From an uncultured Collinsella sp. (GTDB lineage: Bacteria > Actinomycetota > Coriobacteriia > Coriobacteriales > Coriobacteriaceae), in assembly GCA_902494565.1 (NCBI GenBank), contig CABUTN010000004.1, forward strand, positions 26,512 through 90,511: a stretch of DNA of 64,000 nt. The letters are read 5' to 3'. Both the position numbers and the translations under genes were made by a program. Positions within the stretch are counted from its first letter, which is position 1. Each line of letters begins with the position of its first letter. Of this stretch, positions 35,176 to 43,201 are shown in pieces. The notes under the pieces were generated by a model that was not told the origin of the DNA, made no database searches, and saw only the letters and a list, made by a program, of their open reading frames with translations.

Positions 35176-36606
35176 ATGACGAACAAAGAGCTGGCCCAAA
35201 AGCTGTTGGACCTTTTGGGCGGTAAAGATAACGTGCTCGCAAACGCGGCGTGCATGACGCGCCTGCGCGTGACTGTCAAAGACACGGGCAACGTCGACAC
35301 GGAGGGTATTAAGGCACTCGACGGCGTGATGGGCCTGGTCGAGGACGACACGATGCAGGTCGTGCTGGGTCCGGGCAAGGTGAATAAGGTGCTCGAGGAG
35401 TTCTCCAAGCTCACCGGCCTTGCGAAAGGCGTTGCTGACGAGAGCGTGGTTGACGCTGCGGCCACAAACAAGGCCGCGCAGAAGGCCAAGTACGAGTCCA
35501 AGCCGGTTCAGGCCTTCCTCAAGAAGATTTCCAATGTCTTCGTCGCCCTGCTTCCCGGCATCATTGCGGCTGGCCTCATCAACGGTATCTGCAACGTCAT
35601 TAACGTCTCGACGGCAGGCGCGCTTGCAGGCGAGTGGTGGTACCAGGGTATTCGTTCCATGGGCTGGGCCCTGTTTGCCTATCTGCCCATCTTGGTGGGC
35701 TATAACGCGGCACGTGAGTTTGGTGGCTCCGCTGCGCTGGGCGGCATCGCCGGCATGATGTGTATCGCCAACAGTGCCATGCCCCTGCTTGCGCCTGGCG
35801 CGGCTGATCCTGCCACTGCCATTCTGCTGCCGCTCACCAATGCGCAGTACAACCCCGCAGCGGGCGGCATGATCGCGGCTCTCATCGCTGGCGCATTTTT
35901 TGCCTGGATGGAGCGTCAGATTCGCAAGGTTATGCCCAACGCACTCGACACGTTCTTGTCCCCGCTGCTGGTGCTCATCATCGGCGCCTTTGCTCTGATG
36001 CTCGTCATCCAGCCGGTAGGCGCATGGCTGACGACTGCCATCTTTAGCGTTTTGACCTTTATCTTCGAGAAGCTGGGCGTCCTGGGTGGCTATATCCTGT
36101 CGGCAGGCTTCTTGCCGCTGGTGTCCGTCGGCCTGCATCAGGCGCTCACGCCGATCCACGCTATGCTCAACGATCCCGACGGTGCTACCAAGGGTATCAA
36201 TTGCCTGCTTCCCATCCTTATGATGGCTGGTGGCGGCCAGGTCGGTGCCGGTTTGGCACTGTACTTTAAGACCAAGAACGCCAAGCTCAAGAAGTACGTC
36301 GCAGAGTCCATTCCCGTTGGAATCCTGGGTGTGGGCGAGCCTCTGATGTATGCTGTTACGCTGCCGCTCGTTCGTCCGTTTGTGACGGCTTGCCTGGGTG
36401 CCGGATTTGGCGGCGCGCTCGCGGCGCTGCTTCACATCGGCACGGTTTCTCAGGGCGTTTCCGGTCTGTTTGGCCTGCTGATCGTCGTTCCTGGCCAGCA
36501 GCTCGGCTACGTTGCCGCTATGCTGCTTGCCTATGCCGCCGGCTTTGTCCTGACGTGGTTCTTTGGCGTCGACGAGCAGAAGATCAATGAGTTCTTTGGC
36601 GAGTAG
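35176..36606 (+). CDS. murP: PTS EIIBC transporter, probably for N-acetylmuramic acid
   Basis: A 476-residue phosphotransferase permease. The EIIB domain (about 1-85) has the phosphorylated cysteine in NAACMTRLRVTVKD. The EIIC domain (about 105-475) has about ten membrane segments and the motifs GLINGICNVIN, VSVGLHQALTPIHAML and GVGEPLMYAV. No EIIA domain is present, so it must use one from another protein. Sugar specificity for MurNAc or its GlcNAc disaccharide is inferred from murQ and mupG. AAGGAGGAG precedes the ATG. Confidence 0.82.
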   Translation: MTNKELAQKLLDLLGGKDNVLANAACMTRLRVTVKDTGNVDTEGIKALDGVMGLVEDDTMQVVLGPGKVNKVLEEFSKLTGLAKGVADESVVDAAATNKAAQKAKYESKPVQAFLKKISNVFVALLPGIIAAGLINGICNVINVSTAGALAGEWWYQGIRSMGWALFAYLPILVGYNAAREFGGSAALGGIAGMMCIANSAMPLLAPGAADPATAILLPLTNAQYNPAAGGMIAALIAGAFFAWMERQIRKVMPNALDTFLSPLLVLIIGAFALMLVIQPVGAWLTTAIFSVLTFIFEKLGVLGGYILSAGFLPLVSVGLHQALTPIHAMLNDPDGATKGINCLLPILMMAGGGQVGAGLALYFKTKNAKLKKYVAESIPVGILGVGEPLMYAVTLPLVRPFVTACLGAGFGGALAALLHIGTVSQGVSGLFGLLIVVPGQQLGYVAAMLLAYAAGFVLTWFFGVDEQKINEFFGE

Positions 36607-36673
36607 TTTGATATCGCGAGCCGTGTTGCTCGGGGTTCGCGGCGCGCGGCAGATTTCTTGATGCTATGGTTGT

Positions 36674-36707
36674 GCCGGCGGGGCTAACTGCTCCGCCGGC
36701 CTTTTTT
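36674..36707 (+). terminator. Terminator between murP and mupG
   Basis: GCCGGCGG/CCGCCGGC stem followed by CTTTTTTAA. It lies just before mupG, so mupG may be expressed at a lower level or by read-through. Confidence 0.85.
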
Positions 36708-36723
36708 AAAGGAGCGTTGAAGC

Positions 36724-37776
36724 GTGAAAACGGGTATTTCGATTTATCTTTCCAGCCCTTTGCAGGATATTGAGCGGACGATTGAGCGTGGTGCCGCGGC
36801 GGGTGCGCGCTACGCGTTCACCTCGCTGCATATTCCCGAGGATGGGGGAGCGGCGTATGCCGATAAGGTCCGTCATGTGCTGTCGCTGCTTTCCGCCCGT
36901 GGCATTGCGCTCATTGCCGATGTGGGGCCTCGCACGTGCGATTTGCTTGGGCTTGAGCGCATCGAGGACCTGCGCGATCTGGGGTTGGAATACCTTCGTT
37001 TGGACTATGGCTTTAGCGCCCAACGGGTCGCGGAGCTGTCCGGTGTATTTCGCATTGTGGTCAATGCATCGACGGTGAGTTCTGATGAAATCGCATCGTG
37101 GCGTGAGGCCGGTGCCGATGTGACTCGTTTTGCCGCCTGCCACAATTTTTACCCCAAGCCTTATACCGGTTTAGCTCTTGAAGATGTTGCTCGGACGAAT
37201 CTTCGTCTTGCGGCGCTTGGATTCGAAATCATGGCTTTTGTGCCGGGTGATGCTAACGTTCGCGGGCCGGTATTCGAGGGACTGCCGACGGTCGAGGCGC
37301 AGCGCGGTCGCGCGTCAAAGGTTGCCCTCAATATGCTTGAGCTTGCACATGGCGCCGATTGCGACATTGTGTTGGTCGGCGACCCCGATCTTTCCGATGC
37401 GGGCTGGGCGCAGTTTACTCAAGTTTCCGCCGGATACGTGGACCTGCAATGCGAGCTTGAGCCCGGTTATGCCTATGTGCGCGGGCAGATTCATCACGAC
37501 CGGCCCGACTCGAGTGTCCTCATCTTTAGGTCTCAGGAGTCACGTACGAAGCTTAAGCCGGATTCCGTGCCGACGGATGCCGGAGCCGGCCTGCCGCGAA
37601 AGGCGGGGTCGATCGCTGTGAGCAATAGCGGATATGGGCGCTACGAAGGCGAGCTTGAGATTGCGCGGGTCGATCTTCCCGGTGACGAGCGCATGAACGT
37701 TGCGGGCCATATCACGCCCGAGGCAATGGAACTGCTGCCGTTTATCAAGCGCGGATTCGGGGTACGGTTCGTTTAA
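36724..37776 (+). CDS. mupG: MupG-like 6-phospho-N-acetylmuramidase (DUF871)
   Basis: MupG enzymes split MurNAc-6-phosphate-GlcNAc taken up from peptidoglycan fragments. The 350-residue protein has a TIM-barrel N-terminal part (GISIYLSSPLQDIERTI, FTSLHIPEDG, LRLDYGFS, ACHNFYPKPYTGL) and a C-terminal cyclophilin-like domain, as in DUF871 proteins. The start ATG-like GTG/ATG choice: the GTG at 36724 is followed directly by AAAACGGG; AAAGGAGCG lies just upstream. Its place behind murR-murQ-murP strongly supports the function. Confidence 0.85.
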   Translation: MKTGISIYLSSPLQDIERTIERGAAAGARYAFTSLHIPEDGGAAYADKVRHVLSLLSARGIALIADVGPRTCDLLGLERIEDLRDLGLEYLRLDYGFSAQRVAELSGVFRIVVNASTVSSDEIASWREAGADVTRFAACHNFYPKPYTGLALEDVARTNLRLAALGFEIMAFVPGDANVRGPVFEGLPTVEAQRGRASKVALNMLELAHGADCDIVLVGDPDLSDAGWAQFTQVSAGYVDLQCELEPGYAYVRGQIHHDRPDSSVLIFRSQESRTKLKPDSVPTDAGAGLPRKAGSIAVSNSGYGRYEGELEIARVDLPGDERMNVAGHITPEAMELLPFIKRGFGVRFV

Positions 37777-37868
37777 CGTGTGACCCGCGGGCTACAATTG
37801 GCCCATCATACGAAGGCGCCTCGTGTGGCGTGTGCCTGCGTTGGCCGATCTATATTCGGAGGATTCCC

Positions 37869-38228
37869 ATGACTGTACTGTTTGTTGAATATCCCAAGTG
37901 CTCGACCTGTAAGAAGGCCAAGGCATGGCTGGACGAACATGGGGTAGAGTATATCGATCGCGATATCGTTTTGGACAATCCCACGGCTGATGAGCTTGCG
38001 ACCTGGATTGCTCGTTCGGGGCTGCCGGTGCGGCGCTTCTTTAATTCGTCGGGCATGAAATATCGAGAGCTGGGCCTGAAGGCGCGTCTGGATGCGGGCA
38101 TGACGGATCAGGAGTGCTGCGAGCTGCTGGCGACCGACGGCATGCTGGTCAAGCGTCCGCTGCTGGTGGGCGACGACTTTGCGATTCCTGGGTTTAAGGA
38201 AGCGACCTGGACCGAGGTGCTGCTGTAG
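37869..38228 (+). CDS. ArsC/Spx-family thioredoxin-fold protein
   Basis: The 119-residue protein starts VLFVEYPKCSTCKKAKAWLDEHG, with a CxxC redox pair, and has FNSSGMKYRELGLK and LVKRPLLVGDDFAIPGF, typical of the arsenate reductase-like YffB/Spx group. Members may be true arsenate reductases, transcription modulators or uncharacterised reductases; no ars genes are near, so arsenate reduction is not supported. CGGAGGA precedes the ATG. Confidence 0.8.
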   Translation: MTVLFVEYPKCSTCKKAKAWLDEHGVEYIDRDIVLDNPTADELATWIARSGLPVRRFFNSSGMKYRELGLKARLDAGMTDQECCELLATDGMLVKRPLLVGDDFAIPGFKEATWTEVLL

Positions 38229-38234
38229 TGGTTG

Positions 38235-38406
38235 CGGAAAGTGCGTCCCGTTTTGAGCTCGGATTCCGGGACGCAGTTTCCGGTTGAAGGGGCTAGCGGA
38301 AATCGTATCCCAGTTTGAGCGCGAAATCTGGGATACGGTTTCCGTTTGGGGCCTCTAGGGGAAAGCGCGTCCCGTTCTGGACGTAAATTCCGGGATGAGC
38401 TTTCCG
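38235..38406. repeat. Three tandem imperfect palindromes, about 50 bp each
   Basis: Units at 38235-38283, 38297-38344 and 38358-38406 all run GGAAA, then a GYRTCCC arm, a TYTG centre, an ATTCCGGGAYGC-like arm and TTTCCG. Each is an imperfect palindrome; the units align with each other along their whole length. Two short direct repeats (TGGCGGGCAT) follow at about 38409-38445. Confidence 0.7.
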
Positions 38407-38448
38407 GTTGGCGGGCATGCGCACTATCCCGGCTGGCGGGCATATGCG

Positions 38449-38859
38449 CTAATCCTCAAGCTGCGCCCATTCGTGCGGATCGTAGACCTTTACGTGCTTG
38501 TTGGGCTTGCCGCTCCAGTACTCCTCGTCCATAAAGGGCAGATATGCCTGAACGCCGGGGCAGATAAAGGGAATCCGCTGCTGTTGCAGTCGCTCGCGCT
38601 GGCGCTGCTCCAGATGCGCCTCGGATATGACGGTCGGCATGCCGGACAGCTCGACGAGGCTTGCCTGGATTCGCTTAAGGTCGGGGAGTCCCGCGTGCCA
38701 TGACATCCGCATGATCAAAAAGGATGCACGGCGGTATTTTGCCTGCACCACAGTAATGGCGGGGCGCAGTGTGGGATGGATTTTGTCCCGTTCGGGCCAA
38801 AGGTCGGCAGTGATCTCGAGGCCCAGGGTCTCCCATAGGTAATCAAGCTCTTCGTCCAT
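38449..38859 (-). CDS. Uncharacterised protein
   Basis: A 136-residue acidic protein that I cannot assign. It has no signal peptide or membrane segment. The stretch IPFICPGVQAYLPFMDEEYW (about 97-116) resembles a motif, IPFIVPGxQLYLPF, found in some winged-helix regulators, and LEQRQRERLQQQR before it is a charged helix. If so it may be a shortened relative lacking the N-terminal part. Codon use is host-like. It is isolated, with repeats at its 3' side and the tRNA promoter region at its 5' side. Confidence 0.6.
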   Translation of the reverse strand: MDEELDYLWETLGLEITADLWPERDKIHPTLRPAITVVQAKYRRASFLIMRMSWHAGLPDLKRIQASLVELSGMPTVISEAHLEQRQRERLQQQRIPFICPGVQAYLPFMDEEYWSGKPNKHVKVYDPHEWAQLED

Positions 38860-39023
38860 GGCGCCTCATATCTACGCGATCATTGATACTTCGATTGTGT
38901 TGCCTGGCGCTATCGTTTTCACGGTAGAATCTGCCAACGGTTGACGGCTACCGCTCGCGGCGTTTTGCCCTTCGCGTACAGCGGTTGGCTTCACAGGTCC
39001 TTCACGGGTTGGACTAAATTAGG

Positions 39024-39058
39024 CCAATTTGACTGAATTTCAAAAAAGTCAAAATTGG
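39024..39058. repeat. AT-rich inverted repeat upstream of the tRNA pair
   Basis: CCAATTTGACT pairs with AGTCAAAATTGG (one-base bulge) around GAATTTCAAAAA. It could be an operator or a weak terminator. Confidence 0.4.
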
Positions 39059-39061
39059 GGC

Positions 39062-39090
39062 TTGCGTCACGGCGAGACTTCCCGTATATT
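39062..39090 (+). promoter_or_regulatory. Promoter of the tRNA-Gln/tRNA-Glu unit
   Basis: TTGCGT and TATATT hexamers with exactly 17 bp between, 45 bp before the mature 5' end of tRNA-Gln. Confidence 0.7.
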
Positions 39091-39134
39091 TCTTTCTTGC
39101 GCAAAGGCACAGCCGAGCGCAGCGATGTAGTCAT

Positions 39135-39208
39135 TGGGATGTCGTCTAATGGCAGGACAGCGGATTCTGGTTCCGTCAATGGGGGTTCGACTCCCTCCAT
39201 CCCAGCCA
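39135..39208 (+). tRNA. tRNA-Gln(CUG), CCA encoded
   Basis: Acceptor arms TGGGATG/CATCCCA, anticodon stem CGGA/TCCG with loop TTCTGGT (anticodon CTG), T loop TTCGACT and an encoded CCA. The D arm contains TAATGGCAGGAC. Confidence 0.93.
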
Positions 39209-39225
39209 TTGCATTTGCTACATAT

Positions 39226-39302
39226 GGCCCGTTCGTCTAGCGGTTTAGGACGCCGCCCTCTCAAGGCGGAGATCACCAGTTCGAATCTGGTACGGGCTAC
39301 CA
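39226..39302 (+). tRNA. tRNA-Glu(CUC), CCA encoded
   Basis: Acceptor arms GGCCCGT/ACGGGCT, anticodon stem CCGCC/GGCGG with loop CTCTCAA (anticodon CTC), T loop TTCGAAT and an encoded CCA. It follows tRNA-Gln by 17 bp and shares its promoter and terminator. Confidence 0.93.
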
Positions 39303-39312
39303 AAATTGAACG

Positions 39313-39340
39313 CCCGGGCCTCGTAAGAGACCCGGGTTTT
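39313..39340 (+). terminator. Terminator of the tRNA unit
   Basis: CCCGGGCCTC/GAGACCCGGG with one mismatch and a TAAGA-type loop, then TTTTGTG. Confidence 0.8.
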
Positions 39341-39396
39341 GTGTATTGACCGTATATACGGCGCCTGCCGTGTTTCGCTCAGATCGAGGAGTAGCC

Positions 39397-40314
39397 ATGG
39401 ATCTGCCCATCAGCTTGCAAGACATCACGTATGCCGAGAACTATCTGGCGCAGGGCGACTTGGCTACGGCGACGCCGCTGCTGGAGCGTCTGGTGGAGCT
39501 CGCCGAGGAGTATATTGATGCTGAGTGCAAGACGGAGGAGAAGCGTCAATACTTTAGCTTCGATAGCAAGTTTGAGCGCTTGGCCTATCGCCGCGTGGAG
39601 AAGGATCCGCGCGAGCTCGTGCAGGTCGAGGTGCCGTTTGACTGCCTGTACTCTGACATGGCGTTTGCCTACATTCGCCAGCAGGATTATGTGAGCGCTC
39701 GTAATGCCCTGATGCAGGCTGTGCGTTGGGACCCCATGAACTGCAACTATCGCTTGGATTTGGCCGAGCTGTTCCGCGCACTCGAGGACAAGCAGGAATG
39801 GGCATCGCTCTCGTTCTCGGTGCTGGAGCGTGCAAGCGATGGCAAGTGCGCCGCCCGCGCTTACGCCAATCTAGGTCAGTACTTCTTGGAGCCCGAGACC
39901 GAGAACGTTTCGGCTGCCGTGGGCTGCGCGCGTCTGGCGCTGCGCCTGGCGCCCAACGATGCGCATACGACGCGCCTGCTCAACAAGATCCATACCACCT
40001 ATCCGGATGCCGCTGATGAGAGCGACGACCACGTGATGGGTGAACTGGCCCTGCAAGGCGTGCCGACCTCACCTTCGGCCGAGATTGCCATCTGCCTGAT
40101 TATGTGCGCGACCGATGCTGCAAGCGACGGCGACAAGCAGGAGGCGACGCGCCTGACGGTGCGTGCTCGCGACTTGGTGGGCGAGGAAGCCTGCGCGGCG
40201 ATTATCAAACTGGTGCGTGAGAGCGATGCTGAGCTCAATGCCGAGCGCAAGGCTAAGCGCGAAGCTACGGGCAAGGGTTCCGATGGCGCCAAGGAGGCCG
40301 GCGATGCCCAGTAA
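39397..40314 (+). CDS. TPR-repeat protein
   Basis: The 305-residue soluble protein has helical repeats of the tetratricopeptide kind: residues 10-35 (AENYLAQGDLATATPLLERL), 85-120 (MAFAYIRQQDYVSARNALMQAVRWDP) and 155-190. A charged, Lys/Ala-rich C-terminus follows. TPR proteins mediate protein contacts; the partner is unknown. It overlaps smpB by 11 bp and is probably co-translated with it. GAGGAG precedes the ATG, chosen over upstream in-frame codons. Confidence 0.75.
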   Translation: MDLPISLQDITYAENYLAQGDLATATPLLERLVELAEEYIDAECKTEEKRQYFSFDSKFERLAYRRVEKDPRELVQVEVPFDCLYSDMAFAYIRQQDYVSARNALMQAVRWDPMNCNYRLDLAELFRALEDKQEWASLSFSVLERASDGKCAARAYANLGQYFLEPETENVSAAVGCARLALRLAPNDAHTTRLLNKIHTTYPDAADESDDHVMGELALQGVPTSPSAEIAICLIMCATDAASDGDKQEATRLTVRARDLVGEEACAAIIKLVRESDAELNAERKAKREATGKGSDGAKEAGDAQ

Positions 40315-40774
40315 GCGTGAACGCAAGCTCATTTCTAAGAATCGCTCGGCGCATCACGAGTACTTTATCGATGAGACGTTCGAATGCGGTATTGAACTGA
40401 GTGGCACCGAGGTCAAGTCGATTCGCGAGCGCGCCTGCCAGATCACCGATACCTTCGCGCTGATTCGCGGTGGGGAGTGCTGGCTCGTCGGCCTGCATAT
40501 CCACCCTTATAGCCATGGTGGCGTGTGGAATCGCGATCCCGACCGTCGGCGTCGTCTGCTGCTGCACCGCAAGGAGATCGACTTTCTTGACGGCAAACTT
40601 CGCAACCGTGGTTATGCGCTGGTTCCGTTGGAGCTCTACTTTAATACCGACGGCCGCGTAAAGCTGCTGCTGGGTCTGGGTCGCGGCAAGAAGCTCTATG
40701 ACAAGCGCGAGGACATGGCTAAGCGTGATGTCCAACGCGAGATCGACCGCGCCCTTAAGGAGCGCAACCGCTAG
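40304..40774 (+). CDS. smpB: SsrA-binding protein SmpB
   Basis: Binds tmRNA and brings it to stalled ribosomes in trans-translation. The 156-residue protein shows the SmpB core SKNRSAHHEYFIDETFECGIEL (start), GTEVKSIRERACQITD and LLLHRKEIDFLDGKL, and the basic C-terminal tail GRGKKLYDKREDMAKRDVQRE that mimics a codon-anticodon in the decoding centre. The ATG overlaps the TPR gene; AAGGAGG lies upstream inside that gene. No ssrA gene is seen in the following sequence. Confidence 0.95.
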   Translation: MPSKRERKLISKNRSAHHEYFIDETFECGIELSGTEVKSIRERACQITDTFALIRGGECWLVGLHIHPYSHGGVWNRDPDRRRRLLLHRKEIDFLDGKLRNRGYALVPLELYFNTDGRVKLLLGLGRGKKLYDKREDMAKRDVQREIDRALKERNR

Positions 40775-40786
40775 GCACTCTGTATA

Positions 40787-40853
40787 AGTTGCGGTGGAAT
40801 ACGGACTGTTTTGCCTGTTTGAGGGACTATTCAGTCCCTATTTCACCGCAACT
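40787..40853. repeat. 67-bp palindrome, AGTTGCGGTGAAATA family, copy 2
   Basis: The arms starting AGTTGCGGTGGAATACGGACTG (shown as two parts AGTTGCGGTGGAATA and CGGACTG) pair with CAGTCCCTATTTCACCGCAACT-type sequence at 40832-40853 with two mismatches. It is the relative of 26783-26849 with a different centre. Confidence 0.72.
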
Positions 40854-40896
40854 GCGGGTGTCTCATCTTTCTTACTGTTCTGACACATATGTCTCA

Positions 40897-40929
40897 AAGG
40901 CGGCGTCCGTTATGGGTGCCGCCTTTTTT
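40897..40929 (+). terminator. Rho-independent terminator after smpB
   Basis: AAGGCGGC/GCCGCCTT with a 13-nt loop and six T. Confidence 0.85.
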
Positions 40930-40980
40930 GTGGGTACATACATCCATGAGGTTCAATCCTGGGTTAGGGGAGTGATCGTT

Positions 40981-41484
40981 ATGGACAAAACTGCGTTCTT
41001 TACCATGCCGAGTGGCCTGTACGTGGTGAGCGCTGCGGCGGACGGGCTGCGTGCCGGCTGCGTTATCAACACAGCGGTGCAGGTGACATCCGCCCCGCCG
41101 CGCATCTCAATTGCCGTGAACAAGGAAAATGTCACGTCCGGCGTAATCGCATCGGCTAAGGCCTTTGCGCTGACCGTGATCGATCAGACGGCCGACATGC
41201 TCTATATCGGTAACTTTGGCTTCCGCACCAGCAGTGGCTACGACAAGTTTGCCAAGTACGAGACCCACGAGACCGCGCTGGGCATGCCCTATGTGCCCGA
41301 GCACGCGGCGGCGCTGTTTAGCTGCCGTCTAATTGATACCGTGGATGTGGGCACGCACCTGCTCTTTATCGGCGAGGTGGAGGACGCCGAGCGCTTGAGC
41401 GGCGAGGCCCCGCTGACCTATGACTACTATCACAAGGTCTTGAAGGGCAAGACGCCGCCCAAGGCTTCGTCGTATCAAGGCTAG
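40981..41484 (+). CDS. Flavin reductase-like FMN-binding protein
   Basis: A 167-residue split-barrel FMN-binding protein: FTMPSGLYVVSAAADGLRAG, CVINTAVQVTSAPPRISIAV (flavin-binding region), NFGFRTSSGYDKF and FSCRLIDTVDVGTHLLFIGEV. This domain is the N-terminal half of the high-molecular-weight rubredoxin Hrb of anaerobes such as Moorella, where it passes electrons to rubredoxin. Here a separate rubredoxin gene follows after 89 bp. The ATG at 40981 has GGGGAG about ten bases before it. Confidence 0.85.
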   Translation: MDKTAFFTMPSGLYVVSAAADGLRAGCVINTAVQVTSAPPRISIAVNKENVTSGVIASAKAFALTVIDQTADMLYIGNFGFRTSSGYDKFAKYETHETALGMPYVPEHAAALFSCRLIDTVDVGTHLLFIGEVEDAERLSGEAPLTYDYYHKVLKGKTPPKASSYQG

Positions 41485-41573
41485 AAATGTTCTAAAAATA
41501 CTTGCATTATATTATTGAGAATCTATACTAATAAACGAAGTACATCACCAGTCGCGTTCGAGAGGAGAACATC

Positions 41574-41717
41574 ATGGCTGAGGAGAAGAAGACGTATAAG
41601 TTCGTGTGCACCGTTTGCGGTTACGAGGTTGAGGTCGACACGCCCGAGCTGCCCGAGGATTACGTATGCCCGGTCTGCGGCGTCGGCCCCGATGAGTTTG
41701 AGCTCGTCGAGGAGTAA
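41574..41717 (+). CDS. Rubredoxin
   Basis: A 47-residue one-iron protein read directly from sequence: YKFVCTVCGYEVEVDTPELP and YVCPVCGVGPDEFELVEE, with the two CxxC iron-binding pairs and the GVGxDxFE ending. Rubredoxins donate electrons to superoxide reductases, rubrerythrins and flavo-diiron proteins in anaerobes. AGAGGAGAA precedes the ATG. It follows the flavin reductase, its likely electron donor, and both end at a strong terminator. Confidence 0.92.
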   Translation: MAEEKKTYKFVCTVCGYEVEVDTPELPEDYVCPVCGVGPDEFELVEE

Positions 41718-41757
41718 CTCGTAGACACACGGCGATTAGCCATACAGAGTTCTGTCC

Positions 41758-41793
41758 AAGGGCCCCGGTCGAATTCTCGGCCGGGGCCCTTTT
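41758..41793 (+). terminator. Rho-independent terminator of the flavin reductase-rubredoxin unit
   Basis: AAGGGCCCCGG/CCGGGGCCCTT, perfect 11 bp, followed by TTTTGATTT. Confidence 0.92.
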
Positions 41794-41841
41794 GATTTAT
41801 CTGACGGTTTAAAACGGCCTTACGTGTTACAGATTGAGACG
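41794..41841. repeat. TGTAAC palindrome, copy A (decayed)
   Basis: The right arm GTTACAGATTGAGAC (41826-41840) is intact. The left arm survives only as ATCTGACGGTTTA. It lies between the rubredoxin terminator and the end of the Nramp gene. Confidence 0.6.
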
Positions 41842-41869
41842 TTATATCTGGACAGTCACGCCATCCCAA

Positions 41870-43126
41870 TTACATCCCCGTTAGCAGCACGATGTCGAGA
41901 ACCGTTACGATGACGCCGATTCCTACGAGCAACGCGTTGAGCGGGCGCGAGTTGGCGTATTTGCCCATGACGCGGCGTGAGCTGGTGAGCCGTATAAGCA
42001 CGAATACCGTGATCGGCAGCTGAAGCGACAGCAGCGCCTGGCTCCAGATGAGACCTTCAAAAGGATTTGGGACGACCAGGCACGCCGCCACTGCGCCGGC
42101 GAAACAGGCCACCACCCCGATCGAGGAATGTCGGTCGTGGATGTCGTATTCCTCGTCGAACATGCCTGCGGTGATGGTGCCTGCCGCCATGCCTGCCGTC
42201 ACACTACTCGAGAGGCCCGCAAACAGCAGCGCCACCGCAAAGATTGTCGAGCTTGCTGGGCCCAGAATGGGGGAGAGCGTGTCCGCTGCGACGGCGAGGT
42301 CGTCTACGACAATGCCGTGCGCAAAGAAGGTCGTTGCGGCCAGGATGACCATGGCCGAGTTGATTGCCCAGCCCACGCCCATCGAAAAGAGCGTGTCGAA
42401 GAGCTCATAGCGCAGACGCTCTTCGATAACCTGCTCGCCTTGGCCTTCGAAGTGCATGGATTGGATGACCTCGGAGTGCAGAAAGAGGTTGTGGGGCATA
42501 ACGACCGCACCCAGGACACTCACGATAATCGCGGCAGAGCCAGTGGGCATACTGGGCGTGATCCAGCTTGCGGCGGCTTGCGGCCAGTCGACCTTGACTA
42601 GTGCAAGCTCGGCCAAAAACGAGAGTCCTACCACGCCTACGAAGGCGATGATCCAGCGTTCGGCACGCTTGTAGGAGTTCGTCATGAGCATCGCCATCGA
42701 TACTGCCGCCACGATGACACAGCCCGCACGCACGGGTAGCCCAAAGAGCATTTGAAGGGCAATCGCGCCGCCCAGGACTTCGGCCATGGCGGTGGCGATG
42801 GTCGCGAGATAGGCACTGGCGAGCACCGTGCGCCCAACGAAGCGGGGGAGGTAACGTGTCGTGGCCTCGGCAAGACAGGCGCCCGTGGCGATACCCAGGT
42901 GTGCCGCGTTGTGCTGTAGCACAATGAGCATAATCGTGGACAGCGTGACGATCCACAACAGCGCGTAGCCAAACTGCGAGCCCGCGGCCATATTGGAGGC
43001 CCAGTTGCCCGGGTCGATAAAGCCGACGGTCACGAGCAGCCCGGGGCCGATGTGCCGCGCAATGTCTAGGCCTCCGTGACCACCGGTGCGTCGGGAGCCA
43101 AAGTGTTGTTTGAGATGGTTGAGCAT
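41870..43126 (-). CDS. mntH: Nramp-family divalent metal transporter
   Basis: A proton-coupled Mn/Fe importer of 418 residues with about eleven membrane helices. The metal-site motifs are VGFIDPGNWASNMAAGS in the first helix (Asp, Asn) and GAVVMPHNLFLHSEV in the sixth (Met). The first 12 codons of the open frame are probably not used: the ATG at 43126 has AGGAG seven bases before it. It lies downstream of gpmA on the same strand with a GCGTGGCG/CGCCACGC hairpin between them (43149-43183). Whether it prefers Mn cannot be told. Confidence 0.9.
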   Translation of the reverse strand: MLNHLKQHFGSRRTGGHGGLDIARHIGPGLLVTVGFIDPGNWASNMAAGSQFGYALLWIVTLSTIMLIVLQHNAAHLGIATGACLAEATTRYLPRFVGRTVLASAYLATIATAMAEVLGGAIALQMLFGLPVRAGCVIVAAVSMAMLMTNSYKRAERWIIAFVGVVGLSFLAELALVKVDWPQAAASWITPSMPTGSAAIIVSVLGAVVMPHNLFLHSEVIQSMHFEGQGEQVIEERLRYELFDTLFSMGVGWAINSAMVILAATTFFAHGIVVDDLAVAADTLSPILGPASSTIFAVALLFAGLSSSVTAGMAAGTITAGMFDEEYDIHDRHSSIGVVACFAGAVAACLVVPNPFEGLIWSQALLSLQLPITVFVLIRLTSSRRVMGKYANSRPLNALLVGIGVIVTVLDIVLLTGM

Positions 43127-43201
43127 GGTGCGCTCCTGTGTATGGACGGCGTGGCGTCGCATCTGGGTCGTGCGGCGCCACGCGTCGGGTTTGGGTTGAG
43201 G

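Noticed and set aside
40775..40980. tmRNA (ssrA) after smpB
   Set aside because: No tRNA-Ala-like ends or tag reading frame; the space is filled by a palindrome and a terminator and is too short.
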